Below the pieces are notes generated by a model. The model saw only the letters and a list, made by a program, of their open reading frames with translations, was not told the DNA's origin and searched no databases. The position numbers and the translations under genes are program-made. 64,000 nt of DNA from Amycolatopsis vancoresmycina (GTDB lineage Bacteria; Actinomycetota; Actinomycetes; Mycobacteriales; Pseudonocardiaceae): assembly GCF_000716785.1 (NCBI RefSeq), contig NZ_JNYY01000003.1, forward strand, positions 1-64,000, read 5' to 3'. Shown piece by piece: positions 34,144-44,227 of the stretch; position 1 is the first letter of the stretch; each line of letters begins with the position of its first letter.

Positions 34144-37100
34144 ATGAGCTCGACCGGAGTCTCGTCCCTACCCGGAACCGGAGCCGACGCCGAACCCGAA
34201 TTCGGCCAGCGCTCCCCGGCCAGCCCGGAGCAGATCAGGGACGACCTGATCGACGCCGCCGCCGGGCTGGCGCCGGAGATCGGTGAGCTCATCCGGCTCT
34301 ACTACCGGCACATCCCGCCCGAAGAAATCGTCGGCGACGAGCCCGTCAACCTGGTCGGCGCCGTCCGGTCGCACCTGCAGCTGGCCAAGTCGCGGATGCC
34401 CGGCCGCCCGGCCGTGCGGCTGCTGAACCCCACCGTCGCCGAAGACGGGTGGGCGCGCGAAGCCACCGTGGTACAGGTCGTCACCGATGACATGCCGTAC
34501 CTCGTCGACTCGATCGCCGCCGAGTTCGCCCGTGACGGCGTCCAGGTGCAGCGGATTGTTCACCCGATCGTGGTGGTCAGCCGGGACCTCACCGGCGAGC
34601 TCCTCGAAGTCCACCCCGAAGCGGACCCGGCCGAGCCGCCCGCGAACTCGGCCGCCGAGTCGTGGATGTACGTCGAGATCGACTTCGTCACCGACCGCAA
34701 CCGCGCCCGCGAACTCGACAACCGGCTCTCCAGCGTCCTGGGTGACGTCCGCGAGGTCGTCGAGGACGCCGAGAAGATGGCCCAGACCGCCTGCCAGCTC
34801 GCGAGCGAGCTGGAAACAGAACCGCCGCGGCTGCCCGAGGACGAGGTCGCCGAGGGCGCCCGCCTGCTGCGCTGGCTGGCCGACGGCCACTTCACCTTCC
34901 TCGGCTACCGCCGCTACGAGCTGGTCGACCACCCGGACGCCGACGCCCCGGCCCTGCGCGCGGTCCTGGCCTCCGGCCTCGGCGTGCTGCGCCAGGACAG
35001 CCTCGCCGCCCGCGGCCTCACCGCAGGCCCGGACACCGCCGCGTCCGCGCTCGCGCCGTCGCTGCTGGTGCTGACCCAGGCGAGCGCGCCCTCGACCGTG
35101 CACCGGCCGGTCTACCCGTACTACGTCGGCGTGAAGACCTTCGACGCCGAGGGCAACGTCACCGGCGAACACCGCTTCCTCGGCATGTTCACCACCACCG
35201 CGCTGCACGAGAACGTCCTCGACATCCCGGTCGTCTGCAAGCGGGTCCGCGAGGTCATCCACCGCGCGGGCTTCCCGATCGAGTCGTTCTCCGGCCAGCG
35301 GATGCTGGAAATCCTGCAGAACTGGCCGCGCGCCGACCTGTTCTCCGCCGACAGCGACTCGCTGTACTCGACGACGACCGGCGCGATCACCCTCGCCGAC
35401 CGCCGCCGGCTGCGGCTGTTCCTGCGCCGTGACCCCTACGGCCGCTTCTACTCCTGCCTGGTCTACCTCCCGCGCGACCGCTACACCACGCGCTCGCGGC
35501 TGGCGATGCAGGAAGTCCTGCTCGAAGAGCTCGAAGGCACCCAGCTCGAATACAGCGCGCGGATCGGCGAGACCGTCCTGGCGCAGGTGCACTTCGTCGT
35601 GCACACCGACCCGGCGCGCCGCCTGGAACCGGACACGCTCAAGATCCAGGACCGGCTGAACGACGCCGTCCGCACCTGGGACGACCGGATGGTCGAGGCG
35701 GTCCTCGACGAACGCCGGGAGCGCGCCGACGGCGGCGTCGCGGTCGGGATCGTCGGCGAAGAGTCGGCCACCGAGCAGGGCCAGCGCTTCGCCATGGTCT
35801 TCCCCGAGGGCTACAAGGAGGACTTCACCGCCGAAGAGGCCCTCGGTGACCTCCGCTCGCTGGACTCGCTCACCGACGAAGGCGACCTCGCGCTGTCGTT
35901 CTACCGGCCCGCCGACGCCGCCCCTGGCGAACGGCGCTTCAAGCTCTACCTGCGCGGCGAGGGCGTCACCCTGTCGAAGGTGCTCCCGGTGCTGCAGGCC
36001 ATGGGTGTCGAGGTGGTCGACGAGCGGCCGTACGAGCTGCACCGCGAGGACGGCGGCGCGTGCTGGATCTACGACTTCGGCCTCCGCGTCGACCAGAAGA
36101 TGCTCGACGAGTCCGACGAGCACGCCGTCGAGGAACTGCGCGGCCGCTTCCAGGACGCCTTCGAGGCCGCGTGGCGCGGGGACGCCGAGGTCGACGGCCT
36201 CAACGGGCTCGTCCTGCGCGCCGGGCTCAGCTGGCGCCAGGCCGCCGTGCTGCGCGCGTACTCGCGGTACCTGCGCCAGGCCGGCAGCGCGTTCTCCCAG
36301 GACTACATCCAGAACACGCTGCTGAACCACACCCAGGTCGCGACCAAGCTGCTGCGGCTGTTCGAGGCCCGGTTCGACCCGAAGCTCGCCGACGCCGACC
36401 GCGAAGCCGCCACGGAGGCGCTGGCCGCCGAGCTGAACGCGATGATCGACGAGGTCACCAGCCTCGACGAGGACCGGATCCTGCGCCGCCTGATGGCCGT
36501 CATCCAGGCCACCCTGCGGACGAACTACCACGTCATGGGCACCGACGGGCGGCCGCGGACGTTCCTGGCCATCAAGCTCGACCCGGCCGGCGTGCCCGAC
36601 CTGCCCGAGCCGCGGCCGAAGTTCGAGATCTTCGTGTACTCGCCGCGCGTCGAGGGCGTGCACCTGCGCTTCGGCGAGGTCGCGCGCGGTGGCCTGCGCT
36701 GGTCGGACCGCCGCGAGGACTTCCGCACCGAAATCCTCGGCCTGGTCAAGGCGCAGGCGGTGAAGAACGCGGTGATCGTGCCAGTCGGCGCGAAGGGCGG
36801 CTTCGTCGTGAAGCGCCCGCCGGCGCCGAGCGGCGACGCGAGCATCGACCGCGACGCCCAGCTCAACGAGGGCATCGCCTGCTACCGCATGTTCATCTCC
36901 GGCCTGCTCGACCTGACCGACAACCGGATCGAGGGCAAGACCGTCCCCGCGCCCGGCGTCGTCCGGCACGACGCCGACGACTCCTACCTGGTCGTCGCGG
37001 CCGACAAGGGCACCGCGAAGTTCTCCGACATCGCGAACGAGGTGTCCGCGCAGTACGGCTTCTGGCTGGGCGACGCGTTCGCCTCCGGCGGCTCGGTCGG

Positions 37101-39123
37101 CTACGACCACAAGGCCATGGGCATCACGGCCAAGGGTGCCTGGGAGAGCGTCAAGCGGCACTTCCGCGAGCTGGGCAAGGACACCCAGACCGAGGACTTC
37201 ACCGTGGTCGGCATCGGCGACATGATGGGTGACGTCTTCGGCAACGGCATGCTGCTGTCCGAGCACATCCGCCTGGTCGCGGCCTTCAACCACATGCACG
37301 TCTTCCTCGACCCGAACCCGGACGCGGCGACGTCGTACGCCGAGCGCCGCCGCCTGTTCGACCTGCCGCGCAGCTCGTGGGACGACTACGACCGCTCGCT
37401 GATCAGCGAAGGCGGCGGGATCTACCCGCGCACGGCGAAGTCGATCCCGATCAGCCCGCAGGTCCACGCGGCCCTCGGCCTCGAAGAGGGGGTCACGGCG
37501 CTGGCGCCGATGGACCTGATCCAGGCGATCCTGCTGGCGCCGGTCGAGCTGCTGTGGAACGGCGGCATCGGCACCTACGTCAAGGCGGAGACCGAAAGCC
37601 ACCTGGCGGCCGGGGACAAGGCCAACGACGCCATCCGCGTCGACGGCAAGCAGCTGCGCGTCAAGGTGTTCGGCGAGGGCGGCAACCTCGGCCTGACCCA
37701 GCTGGGCCGGATCGAGTTCGCCCGGAACGGCGGCAAGATCAACACCGACGCGCTCGACAACTCGGCCGGCGTCGACTGCTCCGACCACGAGGTCAACATC
37801 AAGATCCTGCTCGACCACCTGGTCCAGACCGGCAAGCTGGAGCGCGGCCAGCGCAACGAGCTGCTGGAGGAGATGACCGACGAGGTCGGCGCGCTGGTGC
37901 TCAAGGACAACTACCGGCAGAACGCCGTCCTCGGCGTCAGCCGGGCGCACGCCGCGCCGATGGTCTCGGTGCACGCGCGGCAGGTCCAGGCGCTGGTGTC
38001 CGCGGGTGCCTTCGACCGCAAGCTCGAAGCGCTGCCGAGCAACTCGGAGTTCCGCGAGCTGGAGAAGGCGGGCAAGGGCCTCACCTCGCCGGAGCTGGCG
38101 ACCCTGCTGGCCCACGTCAAGCTGGAGCTCAAGGACGAGCTGCTGGCCAGCGACCTGCCCGACTCGCAGGTCTTCGCCGGCCGGCTGCCCGAGTACTTCC
38201 CGAAGCCGCTGCGCGAACGGTTCGCCGGCGCCATCGGCGAACACCCGCTGCGCCGCCAGATCATCACCACGATGATCGCCAACGAGGTGGTCGACGGCGG
38301 CGGCATCTCGTTCGTCTACCGGCTGATGGAGGAGATGAACGCGACCGCGACGGACGCCGTGCGCGCGTACGCGGTGGTGACGCGCGTGTTCGACCTCCCC
38401 GCGCTGTGGAAGGAGATCGACGCGCTCGACAACGTCGTGCACACCGACGTCGCCGACGCGATGGTGCTGGAGACGCGCCGGCTGCTCGACCGGGCCGCGC
38501 GGTGGTTCCTCACCAACCGGCCGCAGCCGTTGGCGCCGCTGTCGGAGATCAAGCGCTTCGGCCGGGTGCTCAACGAACTGGTCCCGAAGATCGGCGACCT
38601 GCTCCGCGGCCACGAAGCGGAGTCGGTGCAGAAGCACGTCGACGAGCTGATCGCCGCGGACGTGCCCGAGGGCCTGGCCCGCCGGGTGTCGCTGCTGCTG
38701 CACACCTACGGCCTGCTCGACGTCACCGAGGTGGCCGAGCTCGCCGAGCAGCAGATCGGCGTGGACGCCACGCACAGCCCGGCGGAGACGGCGGAGTTGT
38801 ACTACGCGCTCTCGGCGCACCTGGACATCGACTCGATGCTCACCGAGATCAGCAAGCTCGAACGCGGCAACCGCTGGCACGCGCTCGCCCGGCTTTCGCT
38901 GCGCGACGACGTCTACGGCTCGCTGCGGGCGATCACGCTGGACGCGCTGCGGCACAGCGACCCCGGCTCGTCCGGCGACGCCAAGATCGCCCAGTGGGAA
39001 AAGACGAACGCGTCCCGGCTGCAGCGGGCGCGCGTCGCGCTCGACGAGATCACCAAGTCCGGCCGGCTCGACCTGGCGACGCTGTCGGTTGCCGCGCGCC
39101 AGATCCGGAGCACGGTCCGGTGA
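34144..39123 (+). CDS. gdhB: NAD-specific glutamate dehydrogenase, large (180-kDa class)
   Basis: A 1659-residue enzyme that oxidatively deaminates glutamate to 2-oxoglutarate with NAD, feeding the TCA cycle. Length and architecture match the Streptomyces clavuligerus L-180 class: long N-terminal ACT-like regulatory region, catalytic core around residues 800-1200 with the glutamate-binding EVARGGLRWSDRREDFRTEILGL and VKNAVIVPVGAKGG segments, the NAD-binding VVGIGDMMGDVFGNG motif, and a long C-terminal helical domain. Start ATG 34144 replaces an upstream in-frame alternative at 34081. The next gene overlaps its stop by four bases. Confidence 0.95.
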   Translation: MSSTGVSSLPGTGADAEPEFGQRSPASPEQIRDDLIDAAAGLAPEIGELIRLYYRHIPPEEIVGDEPVNLVGAVRSHLQLAKSRMPGRPAVRLLNPTVAEDGWAREATVVQVVTDDMPYLVDSIAAEFARDGVQVQRIVHPIVVVSRDLTGELLEVHPEADPAEPPANSAAESWMYVEIDFVTDRNRARELDNRLSSVLGDVREVVEDAEKMAQTACQLASELETEPPRLPEDEVAEGARLLRWLADGHFTFLGYRRYELVDHPDADAPALRAVLASGLGVLRQDSLAARGLTAGPDTAASALAPSLLVLTQASAPSTVHRPVYPYYVGVKTFDAEGNVTGEHRFLGMFTTTALHENVLDIPVVCKRVREVIHRAGFPIESFSGQRMLEILQNWPRADLFSADSDSLYSTTTGAITLADRRRLRLFLRRDPYGRFYSCLVYLPRDRYTTRSRLAMQEVLLEELEGTQLEYSARIGETVLAQVHFVVHTDPARRLEPDTLKIQDRLNDAVRTWDDRMVEAVLDERRERADGGVAVGIVGEESATEQGQRFAMVFPEGYKEDFTAEEALGDLRSLDSLTDEGDLALSFYRPADAAPGERRFKLYLRGEGVTLSKVLPVLQAMGVEVVDERPYELHREDGGACWIYDFGLRVDQKMLDESDEHAVEELRGRFQDAFEAAWRGDAEVDGLNGLVLRAGLSWRQAAVLRAYSRYLRQAGSAFSQDYIQNTLLNHTQVATKLLRLFEARFDPKLADADREAATEALAAELNAMIDEVTSLDEDRILRRLMAVIQATLRTNYHVMGTDGRPRTFLAIKLDPAGVPDLPEPRPKFEIFVYSPRVEGVHLRFGEVARGGLRWSDRREDFRTEILGLVKAQAVKNAVIVPVGAKGGFVVKRPPAPSGDASIDRDAQLNEGIACYRMFISGLLDLTDNRIEGKTVPAPGVVRHDADDSYLVVAADKGTAKFSDIANEVSAQYGFWLGDAFASGGSVGYDHKAMGITAKGAWESVKRHFRELGKDTQTEDFTVVGIGDMMGDVFGNGMLLSEHIRLVAAFNHMHVFLDPNPDAATSYAERRRLFDLPRSSWDDYDRSLISEGGGIYPRTAKSIPISPQVHAALGLEEGVTALAPMDLIQAILLAPVELLWNGGIGTYVKAETESHLAAGDKANDAIRVDGKQLRVKVFGEGGNLGLTQLGRIEFARNGGKINTDALDNSAGVDCSDHEVNIKILLDHLVQTGKLERGQRNELLEEMTDEVGALVLKDNYRQNAVLGVSRAHAAPMVSVHARQVQALVSAGAFDRKLEALPSNSEFRELEKAGKGLTSPELATLLAHVKLELKDELLASDLPDSQVFAGRLPEYFPKPLRERFAGAIGEHPLRRQIITTMIANEVVDGGGISFVYRLMEEMNATATDAVRAYAVVTRVFDLPALWKEIDALDNVVHTDVADAMVLETRRLLDRAARWFLTNRPQPLAPLSEIKRFGRVLNELVPKIGDLLRGHEAESVQKHVDELIAADVPEGLARRVSLLLHTYGLLDVTEVAELAEQQIGVDATHSPAETAELYYALSAHLDIDSMLTEISKLERGNRWHALARLSLRDDVYGSLRAITLDALRHSDPGSSGDAKIAQWEKTNASRLQRARVALDEITKSGRLDLATLSVAARQIRSTVR

Positions 39124-39539
39124 CTTACGTTTCGCACGTCCGCCCGCGCTGGACGGACATGGACGTCTACGGCCACATCAACCACGCGAAGCTGGTGACG
39201 CTGCTCGAAGAGGCCCGCATCCCGCTGCTGTTCGAAAAGGCCGTCGAGGCCGGGCTCGACCAGCTGCCGAAGGGCATCGTCGTGGTGCGCCTCGAAGTGG
39301 CCTACAAGGCGCCGATCGTGGTGTCCGGGCAGCAGCTGCGGGTGGACATCGACCTGACGCAGCTGCGCGCGGCGAGCTTCACGCTCGCCTACCGCGTGCA
39401 CGGCGGGCCGTCCCCGGACGACCCGGTGGCGGTCACGGCGGAGACAGTGCTGGCGCCGTACGACACCGTCGAGCTGCGGCCGCGTAGGCTCACCCCGGCC
39501 GAATCGGAGTTTCTGAAGCAGGGGTTCGCGGATGCCTGA
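39120..39539 (+). CDS. acyl-CoA thioesterase, hot-dog fold (4-HBT type)
   Basis: A 139-residue single hot-dog domain. The 4-hydroxybenzoyl-CoA thioesterase pattern VRPRWTDMDVYGHINHAKLVTLLEEAR contains the catalytic Asp and the conserved GHxNHA. It hydrolyses acyl-CoA to acid and CoA; the chain type is unknown. The GTG start overlaps the TGA of the dehydrogenase gene (GTGA), so translation is coupled. The stop also overlaps the next gene. Confidence 0.87.
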   Translation: MTYVSHVRPRWTDMDVYGHINHAKLVTLLEEARIPLLFEKAVEAGLDQLPKGIVVVRLEVAYKAPIVVSGQQLRVDIDLTQLRAASFTLAYRVHGGPSPDDPVAVTAETVLAPYDTVELRPRRLTPAESEFLKQGFADA

Positions 39540-40167
39540 GTTGTTCGTGCCGGACGCGGCCGACCGGGAGACCCTCGGCGCGTTCGTCGCCCGCGCGGTC
39601 CGGCTGGACGGCCAGACGGCCGTCCGGCTGCGGCAGCGCGGCGACGGCGTGGTCGAGGCCTGGACGTCGACGCCGTTCGAGTGCCTGGCCACCCGCGCGG
39701 TGGCCGGGGACGTCACCCCGGGCGACGTCACGGTGTCGGGCAACGAGCTGCTGGCGGCGCTGACCGTGGCGGGCGCGCCCCGGATGGACCCGGGCCCGGC
39801 CCGCGACCTGCTCTGGCACGGCGAGCTGCCGCCGTCCGGCCGCTGGCCGCTGGTCGACGAGCTGCCCGCGCGGGTGGTGTCCGAGCTGGCCGACCGCGGC
39901 GTGACGCTGGCCAGGGACAACGCGGGCCCGCACGGCACGCCGCCGTCGTCGCTGATGGACCAGGCGGTGCTGACGGTGACCGGCGGCTCGGTCGAGGTCA
40001 AGGTCCAGATGCGGTGCCTGTTCGCGATGTCCGGCATGGGGTTCGTGGACTCGGACGTGGAAGGCGACGTCGTCCGCGTGACGGCGACGGACTCGTGGCT
40101 GCGCCTGGACGCCCGCTACGGCGCGATCGTCCGGCGCCGGCACGCGCTGCTGCCGCTGCTGTTCTGA
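39532..40167 (+). CDS. conserved hypothetical protein in the glutamate dehydrogenase operon
   Basis: A 211-residue soluble protein with no signal peptide or membrane segment. It starts MPELFVPDAADRETLGAFVARAVRLD and overlaps the thioesterase gene by eight bases. I do not recognise a domain. This gene follows the thioesterase in an apparent three-gene unit, which suggests co-expression but not a defined role. Confidence 0.75.
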   Translation: MPELFVPDAADRETLGAFVARAVRLDGQTAVRLRQRGDGVVEAWTSTPFECLATRAVAGDVTPGDVTVSGNELLAALTVAGAPRMDPGPARDLLWHGELPPSGRWPLVDELPARVVSELADRGVTLARDNAGPHGTPPSSLMDQAVLTVTGGSVEVKVQMRCLFAMSGMGFVDSDVEGDVVRVTATDSWLRLDARYGAIVRRRHALLPLLF

Positions 40168-40220
40168 CGGAGTTCTTACGGCGGCCACCGTTCCGCCCGG
40201 GGCGGTGGCACCCTGGAGGC

Positions 40221-40469
40221 ATGACCCCGGACGACGATCCGACGGCGGACTTCCTCGACGACGTACGCGCCGAGGAGACCCCGTGGCGGCGTGACCGTCC
40301 GGCGGGCGAGCGGGCGCCGGAGCGCGCCGATAGACCTGAGAGGTGGGGCCGCACGCGTGCGGCGGGCCGGGCGGCCGCCCAGGCGGCGCCCTACCTCCAG
40401 GCCGCGGCCCTGGTGGCGTGGCTGGCGAGCGGCGCCTTCGACGACGGCTCGGGCAACCAGTCCGGCTGA
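40221..40469 (+). CDS. small hypothetical protein
   Basis: An 82-residue protein from ATG 40221 with GGAGG at 40214-40218. The N-terminus is acidic (DDDPTADFLDDV), the middle is Arg-rich and the C-terminus has a short hydrophobic helix (PYLQAAALVAWLASGAFDD). A weak membrane-associated protein is possible. I do not recognise a family. Confidence 0.6.
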   Translation: MTPDDDPTADFLDDVRAEETPWRRDRPAGERAPERADRPERWGRTRAAGRAAAQAAPYLQAAALVAWLASGAFDDGSGNQSG

Positions 40470-40521
40470 GGATGCCGCCCGCGCCGGGCGGGGCCGGTTC
40501 CGTTGAGCGGTGAAGGCGACT

Positions 40522-40574
40522 GTCGCGAATGACTCATTCGCGACGTGCGAGGTCCCGAATGAGTCATTCGCGAC
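40522..40574. repeat. dispersed palindromic element, copy 1
   Basis: Bases 40522-40540 pair with 40556-40574 in a 19-bp perfect stem with a 15-base loop. Each arm is itself palindromic around GAATGACTCATTC. A second copy occurs at 52992-53044. Both copies lie between convergent genes, suggesting a bidirectional terminator or a REP-like repeat. Confidence 0.8.
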
Positions 40575-40715
40575 CTCCGGGCTGCCGCAGCTGCGCCGCC
40601 CACCCGCCGGGGGCGCCCCCCGGGTCCAGCGTATCGGCGGCGACCGACGGAAAGCCGCGAGCAGGGGCTTCCGACCGGAGTTGTCCACATCGGGCACGTG
40701 CTGGGAAAAACCGCC

Positions 40716-42266
40716 TCAGACCAGCCAGGCGGCCGAATCCGCGGGCAGCTTCCCCTCGACCAGCGGACTGCTCGACAGCAGCACCTCACCAGGCGGCAAG
40801 GCGATCGGCGACGCCGACGTGTTCAAAGCGCACACCAGCCCACCCCCGCGCCGCCGGAAGGCGAAACACCCGGCGGGAGCCCCGTACCACTCCAGCTCGT
40901 CGCCGCTGAACGCCGGATGCGTCTTCCGCAGCTCGATCGCCTGCCGGTACAGCGACAGCGTCGAGTCCGCGTCCTCGATCTGCTTCTCCACCGTCAACCC
41001 CGCCCACGAAGCCGGCATCGGCAGCCACGTGCGCGGGTTGCGCGAGAAACCGAACGGCGGCAGGTCGCCCTCCCACGGCAGCGGGACCCGCGAGACGTCC
41101 CGGCCGAACTCGGCGCCGCTCGTCTTCGCGCGCGGGTCGGCCATCTCCGCGGGCGCCAGCTCGACGTTCGCCAGCCCCAGCTCTTCGCCGTTGTACAGGT
41201 ACACCGCGCCCGGCAGCGCCAGCTCGACCAGCGCCATCGCCCGCGCGCGGCGCACGCCGGTGTCGCCACCGCCGTAGCGGCTCACCTGGCGCCAGACGTC
41301 GTGGTTGCCCAGGGTCCAGGTCGCCGGGGCGCCCGTGCGCGCCGGGACGGCCAGGGACCGGTCGATGGCCGTGCGCATGGCGTCGGCGTCGAAGTGGGTC
41401 AGCACCAGCCGGAAGTTGAACGCCAGGTGCAGCTCGCCCGGCCGCAGGTAGCGCGACAGGCGCTCCTCGTCGGTCACCCAGATCTCGCCGACCGCCATCG
41501 CGTCCGGGAACTCGTCGAGGACCTTGCGGATCATCTGGTGGATCTCGTGGACGCCGTCGTGGTCCCACCGCGGGTCGTAGTAGTGGTTCGGCCCGATCCC
41601 GTCCGCGCGCGGGTCCATGTCCGGCAGGCCGGGCGGCTTGGCCATGCCGTGCGCGACGTCGATGCGGAAGCCGTCGACGCCGCGTTCGAGCCAGAACCGC
41701 AGCGTGCGTTCGAGGTCGGCGGCCACCTCGGGGTTGGCCCAGTTGAGGTCCGGCTGCTGCGGCGCGAACAGGTGCAGGTACCACTGCCCGTCCGGGACCC
41801 GGGTCCAGGCCGGGCCGCCGAAGGCGCTGACCCAGTTGTTCGGCGGGTCTTCGCCCGCCGGGCCGACGCCGTCGCGGAAGATGTAGCGGTCGCGCTCCGG
41901 GCTGCCCGGCGCGGCGGCCATCGCCGACTTGAACCAGGCGTGCTGGTTGCTGGTGTGGTTCGGGACCACGTCCACGGTGACCTTGATGTTCCGCTTGTGC
42001 GCCTCGGTGAGCAGCACGTCGAAGTCGCCGAGGGTGCCGAACATCGGGTCGACGTCGCGCGGGTCGGCGATGTCGTAGCCGTGGTCGGCCATCGGGGAGC
42101 GGTAGAACGGCGTCAGCCACAGCGCGTCGACGCCCAGCAGCTCCAGGTAGCCGAGCCGGGAGTGGATGCCTTCCAGGTCCCCGACGCCGTCACCGTCCGA
42201 GTCGGCGAACGAGCGCACGTAGACCTGGTAGAAGACGGCATCGCGCCACCAGGCTGGCTGTCTCAT
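40716..42266 (-). CDS. GH13 alpha-glucosidase
   Basis: A 516-residue alpha-amylase-family enzyme that hydrolyses alpha-glucosidic bonds of maltose-type or short oligosaccharides; no signal peptide, so cytoplasmic. GH13 regions are visible: DVVPNHTSN (region I), GFRIDVAHG with the nucleophile Asp (II), MAVGEIWV with the acid/base Glu (III) and TLGNHDVW (IV). The C-terminal beta domain is short. The N-terminus WWRDAVFYQVYVRSFADSDGDG is typical of oligo-glucosidases. The ATG overlaps the globin stop by four bases (ATGA), so the two are co-transcribed. Confidence 0.9.
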   Translation of the reverse strand: MRQPAWWRDAVFYQVYVRSFADSDGDGVGDLEGIHSRLGYLELLGVDALWLTPFYRSPMADHGYDIADPRDVDPMFGTLGDFDVLLTEAHKRNIKVTVDVVPNHTSNQHAWFKSAMAAAPGSPERDRYIFRDGVGPAGEDPPNNWVSAFGGPAWTRVPDGQWYLHLFAPQQPDLNWANPEVAADLERTLRFWLERGVDGFRIDVAHGMAKPPGLPDMDPRADGIGPNHYYDPRWDHDGVHEIHQMIRKVLDEFPDAMAVGEIWVTDEERLSRYLRPGELHLAFNFRLVLTHFDADAMRTAIDRSLAVPARTGAPATWTLGNHDVWRQVSRYGGGDTGVRRARAMALVELALPGAVYLYNGEELGLANVELAPAEMADPRAKTSGAEFGRDVSRVPLPWEGDLPPFGFSRNPRTWLPMPASWAGLTVEKQIEDADSTLSLYRQAIELRKTHPAFSGDELEWYGAPAGCFAFRRRGGGLVCALNTSASPIALPPGEVLLSSSPLVEGKLPADSAAWLV

Positions 42267-42664
42267 ACGAAGCTGTTCATCATGCTGTGCGCCGCCATCT
42301 CCAGGTAGGCCCACAGCTGCCCCCGGTACGGTTCCTCGAGGTTCTCCTCGTCGACGGCGATCCGGATGCAGCGCAGCCACGCGTCCCGCTCGATCGGCCC
42401 GATCTTGAACGGCGCGTGCCGCATCCGCAGCCGCGGGTGCCCGCGCTGGTCGGAGTAGGTGTGCGGGCCGCCCCAGTACTGGATGAGGAACAGCCGGAAC
42501 CGCTCCTCGGCCGGCCCGAGGTCCTCCTCGGGGTAGAGCGGGCGGAGGATCTCGTCGCGCGCGACCTCCTCGTAGAACCGCCCGACGATCCGGCGGAACG
42601 TCGGTTCGCCGCCGATCGCTTCGTAGAGGTTCGCCGGTTCGCTCACTGCAGCCACGCCTTCCAT
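42263..42664 (-). CDS. glbO: group II truncated haemoglobin (GlbO type)
   Basis: A 133-residue haem protein. Features of group II truncated globins are visible: YEAIGGEPTFRRIVGRFYEEV near the N-terminus, the QYWGGPHTYSDQRGHPRLRMRHAPFKIG segment with the proximal histidine, and a C-terminal W in WAYLEMAAHSMM. Such proteins bind oxygen and protect against nitrosative or oxidative stress. Start ATG 42664; a GTG 18 bases downstream is a fair alternative. It heads an operon with the glucosidase. Confidence 0.9.
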   Translation of the reverse strand: MEGVAAVSEPANLYEAIGGEPTFRRIVGRFYEEVARDEILRPLYPEEDLGPAEERFRLFLIQYWGGPHTYSDQRGHPRLRMRHAPFKIGPIERDAWLRCIRIAVDEENLEEPYRGQLWAYLEMAAHSMMNSFV

Positions 42665-42764
42665 TTTGCCCTTCGTTCCCGGGTTCCCGACGCCCGGTCC
42701 GGTGATGCCGGATGGTCGCAAATCCGTTTCCCAGCGTAACCGGGCCCCGCTACGGTCTCCGCTC

Positions 42765-43235
42765 GTGACGACCTCCCTCGACCACTGGCGCGACCACCCG
42801 GAACGCTGGCCCGAACTCGCCGGCACCCAGGTGCGGCAAGCGGTCCTGCGCCTGCTGCTGCGGGACCGCCGGGACACCGACGCCGTCTTCCTCCGCTACC
42901 TCCTGGACCAGGAGATCCGCTACCACGAGGACGGCTGGGGCTACGACGACAGCCTCGGGCTCGCCGCGTTGCTGCTCAACGAGTGCGGCGAAGCCGGGGA
43001 CGTCTGGCAACTCAGCGAAGCCAAGTACACGAGCGTCGACACGTCGAGCGGGCTCGACGCCTTCCTGCTGTTCCCCGCCGGGGTGGCCGCGACGCTCGAG
43101 CACGTCGAGCGCAGCGACCACCCCGACCGGGACGAGGTGTCGGCCGACCTGCGCGAGCACCTGGTGCACGACCCCGGCCTCGACCGGGACCGGGCCGCCC
43201 GGCTCGCCGGTCTGCGCGAGTACTACTCCGGCTGA
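42765..43235 (+). CDS. conserved hypothetical protein
   Basis: A 156-residue soluble protein from GTG 42765, divergent from the globin gene across 100 bases. It is acidic and helical (RQAVLRLLLRDRRDTDAVFLRYLLDQE, YDDSLGLAALLLNECG) and ends only two bases before the convergent mechanosensitive channel gene stop. I do not recognise a family. Confidence 0.7.
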   Translation: MTTSLDHWRDHPERWPELAGTQVRQAVLRLLLRDRRDTDAVFLRYLLDQEIRYHEDGWGYDDSLGLAALLLNECGEAGDVWQLSEAKYTSVDTSSGLDAFLLFPAGVAATLEHVERSDHPDRDEVSADLREHLVHDPGLDRDRAARLAGLREYYSG

Positions 43236-43237
43236 CG

Positions 43238-44227
43238 TCACTTCTTCTCGGCCGGCGGCGCCGCGGCCGGGAACAGGCGGCCCAGCGGCGGGTCGAAGCC
43301 GGCCTCCTCCAGCGCGGCCAGCAGCTGGGCGCGCAACGCCCGCTGCACCGCCCACTGCTTGCCCGGCCGGACCTTCACCGTCAGGCGCAGCTGGATGCCT
43401 TCCGGTGTGACGCTTTCCACACCCAGCATCTCCGGCGGCTCGAGCACGTTGTCCTTCAGCGCGTCACCCTCGGTGGCCGCGGACGCCGCGGCCGCGAGCA
43501 CCGTCGTCGCGCGCTCGACGTCGGCGGTGTAGCCGAGCGGGACGTCGACGACCGCCACCGCGAAGCCCTGGCTCGAGTTGCCGACGCGCAGGACCTCGCC
43601 GTTGCGGACGTACCAGACGGTGCCCTTGACGTCACGCAACGTCGTGATCCGCAAGCCCACCGACTCGACCGTGCCCGACGCCTCGCCGACGTCCACGACG
43701 TCGCCGACGCCGTACTGGTCCTCGACCATCATGAAGATGCCGGACAGGAAGTCCTTGACCAGGTTCTGCGCGCCGAACCCGATCGCGACGCCGATGATGC
43801 CCGCCGAGGCGATGATCGGGCCGAGGTCGAGGCCGAGTTCGCCCAGCACGAGGATGAACGCCAGGCCGTAGATCAGGAACGTCGCCATCGACTTCAGCAC
43901 CGAGCCGATGGTCATCGCGCGCTGGCGGCGCCGTTCGATGACGGCGGAGCCGAGCACCTCCGGCGCGCGCTCGCGCAGCGGGCGCAGCATCGACGGGAGC
44001 TTGCCGCCCGTCTTCGGCAGGGTCGTGACGCGGTTGATCAGCCTTCTGACCAGCAGCCGGACCACGAACGCGATCACGAGGATCATCAGGATCTTGACCG
44101 GCTTGGTGATCAGCCAGTTCGCCGAGCCCGCCAGCCACTGGTTGTGCGTCACGGAGAACACCTGTGAGCAGAACGTGCTGGGGTCGTCCAGGCACGGCGG
44201 GCGGCCGGCGGAGAGCAGGGGGAGCAC
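43238..44227 (-). CDS. small-conductance mechanosensitive channel (MscS family)
   Basis: A 329-residue membrane protein. Three hydrophobic segments lie in the first half; the pore-lining third helix and following loop IIGVAIGFGAQNLVKDFLSGIFMM are the MscS signature, with the beta-domain VGDVVDVGEASGTVESVGLRITTLRD next. It opens on membrane tension to release solutes in hypo-osmotic shock. GTG 44227 is chosen as start; an upstream start at 44314 would add a hydrophilic extension unlike the family. Confidence 0.88.
   Translation of the reverse strand: MLPLLSAGRPPCLDDPSTFCSQVFSVTHNQWLAGSANWLITKPVKILMILVIAFVVRLLVRRLINRVTTLPKTGGKLPSMLRPLRERAPEVLGSAVIERRRQRAMTIGSVLKSMATFLIYGLAFILVLGELGLDLGPIIASAGIIGVAIGFGAQNLVKDFLSGIFMMVEDQYGVGDVVDVGEASGTVESVGLRITTLRDVKGTVWYVRNGEVLRVGNSSQGFAVAVVDVPLGYTADVERATTVLAAAASAATEGDALKDNVLEPPEMLGVESVTPEGIQLRLTVKVRPGKQWAVQRALRAQLLAALEEAGFDPPLGRLFPAAAPPAEKK

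Noticed and set aside
34168..38955. Minus-strand open frame of about 1600 codons
   Set aside because: Antisense to the NAD-glutamate dehydrogenase gene, whose motifs are clear.
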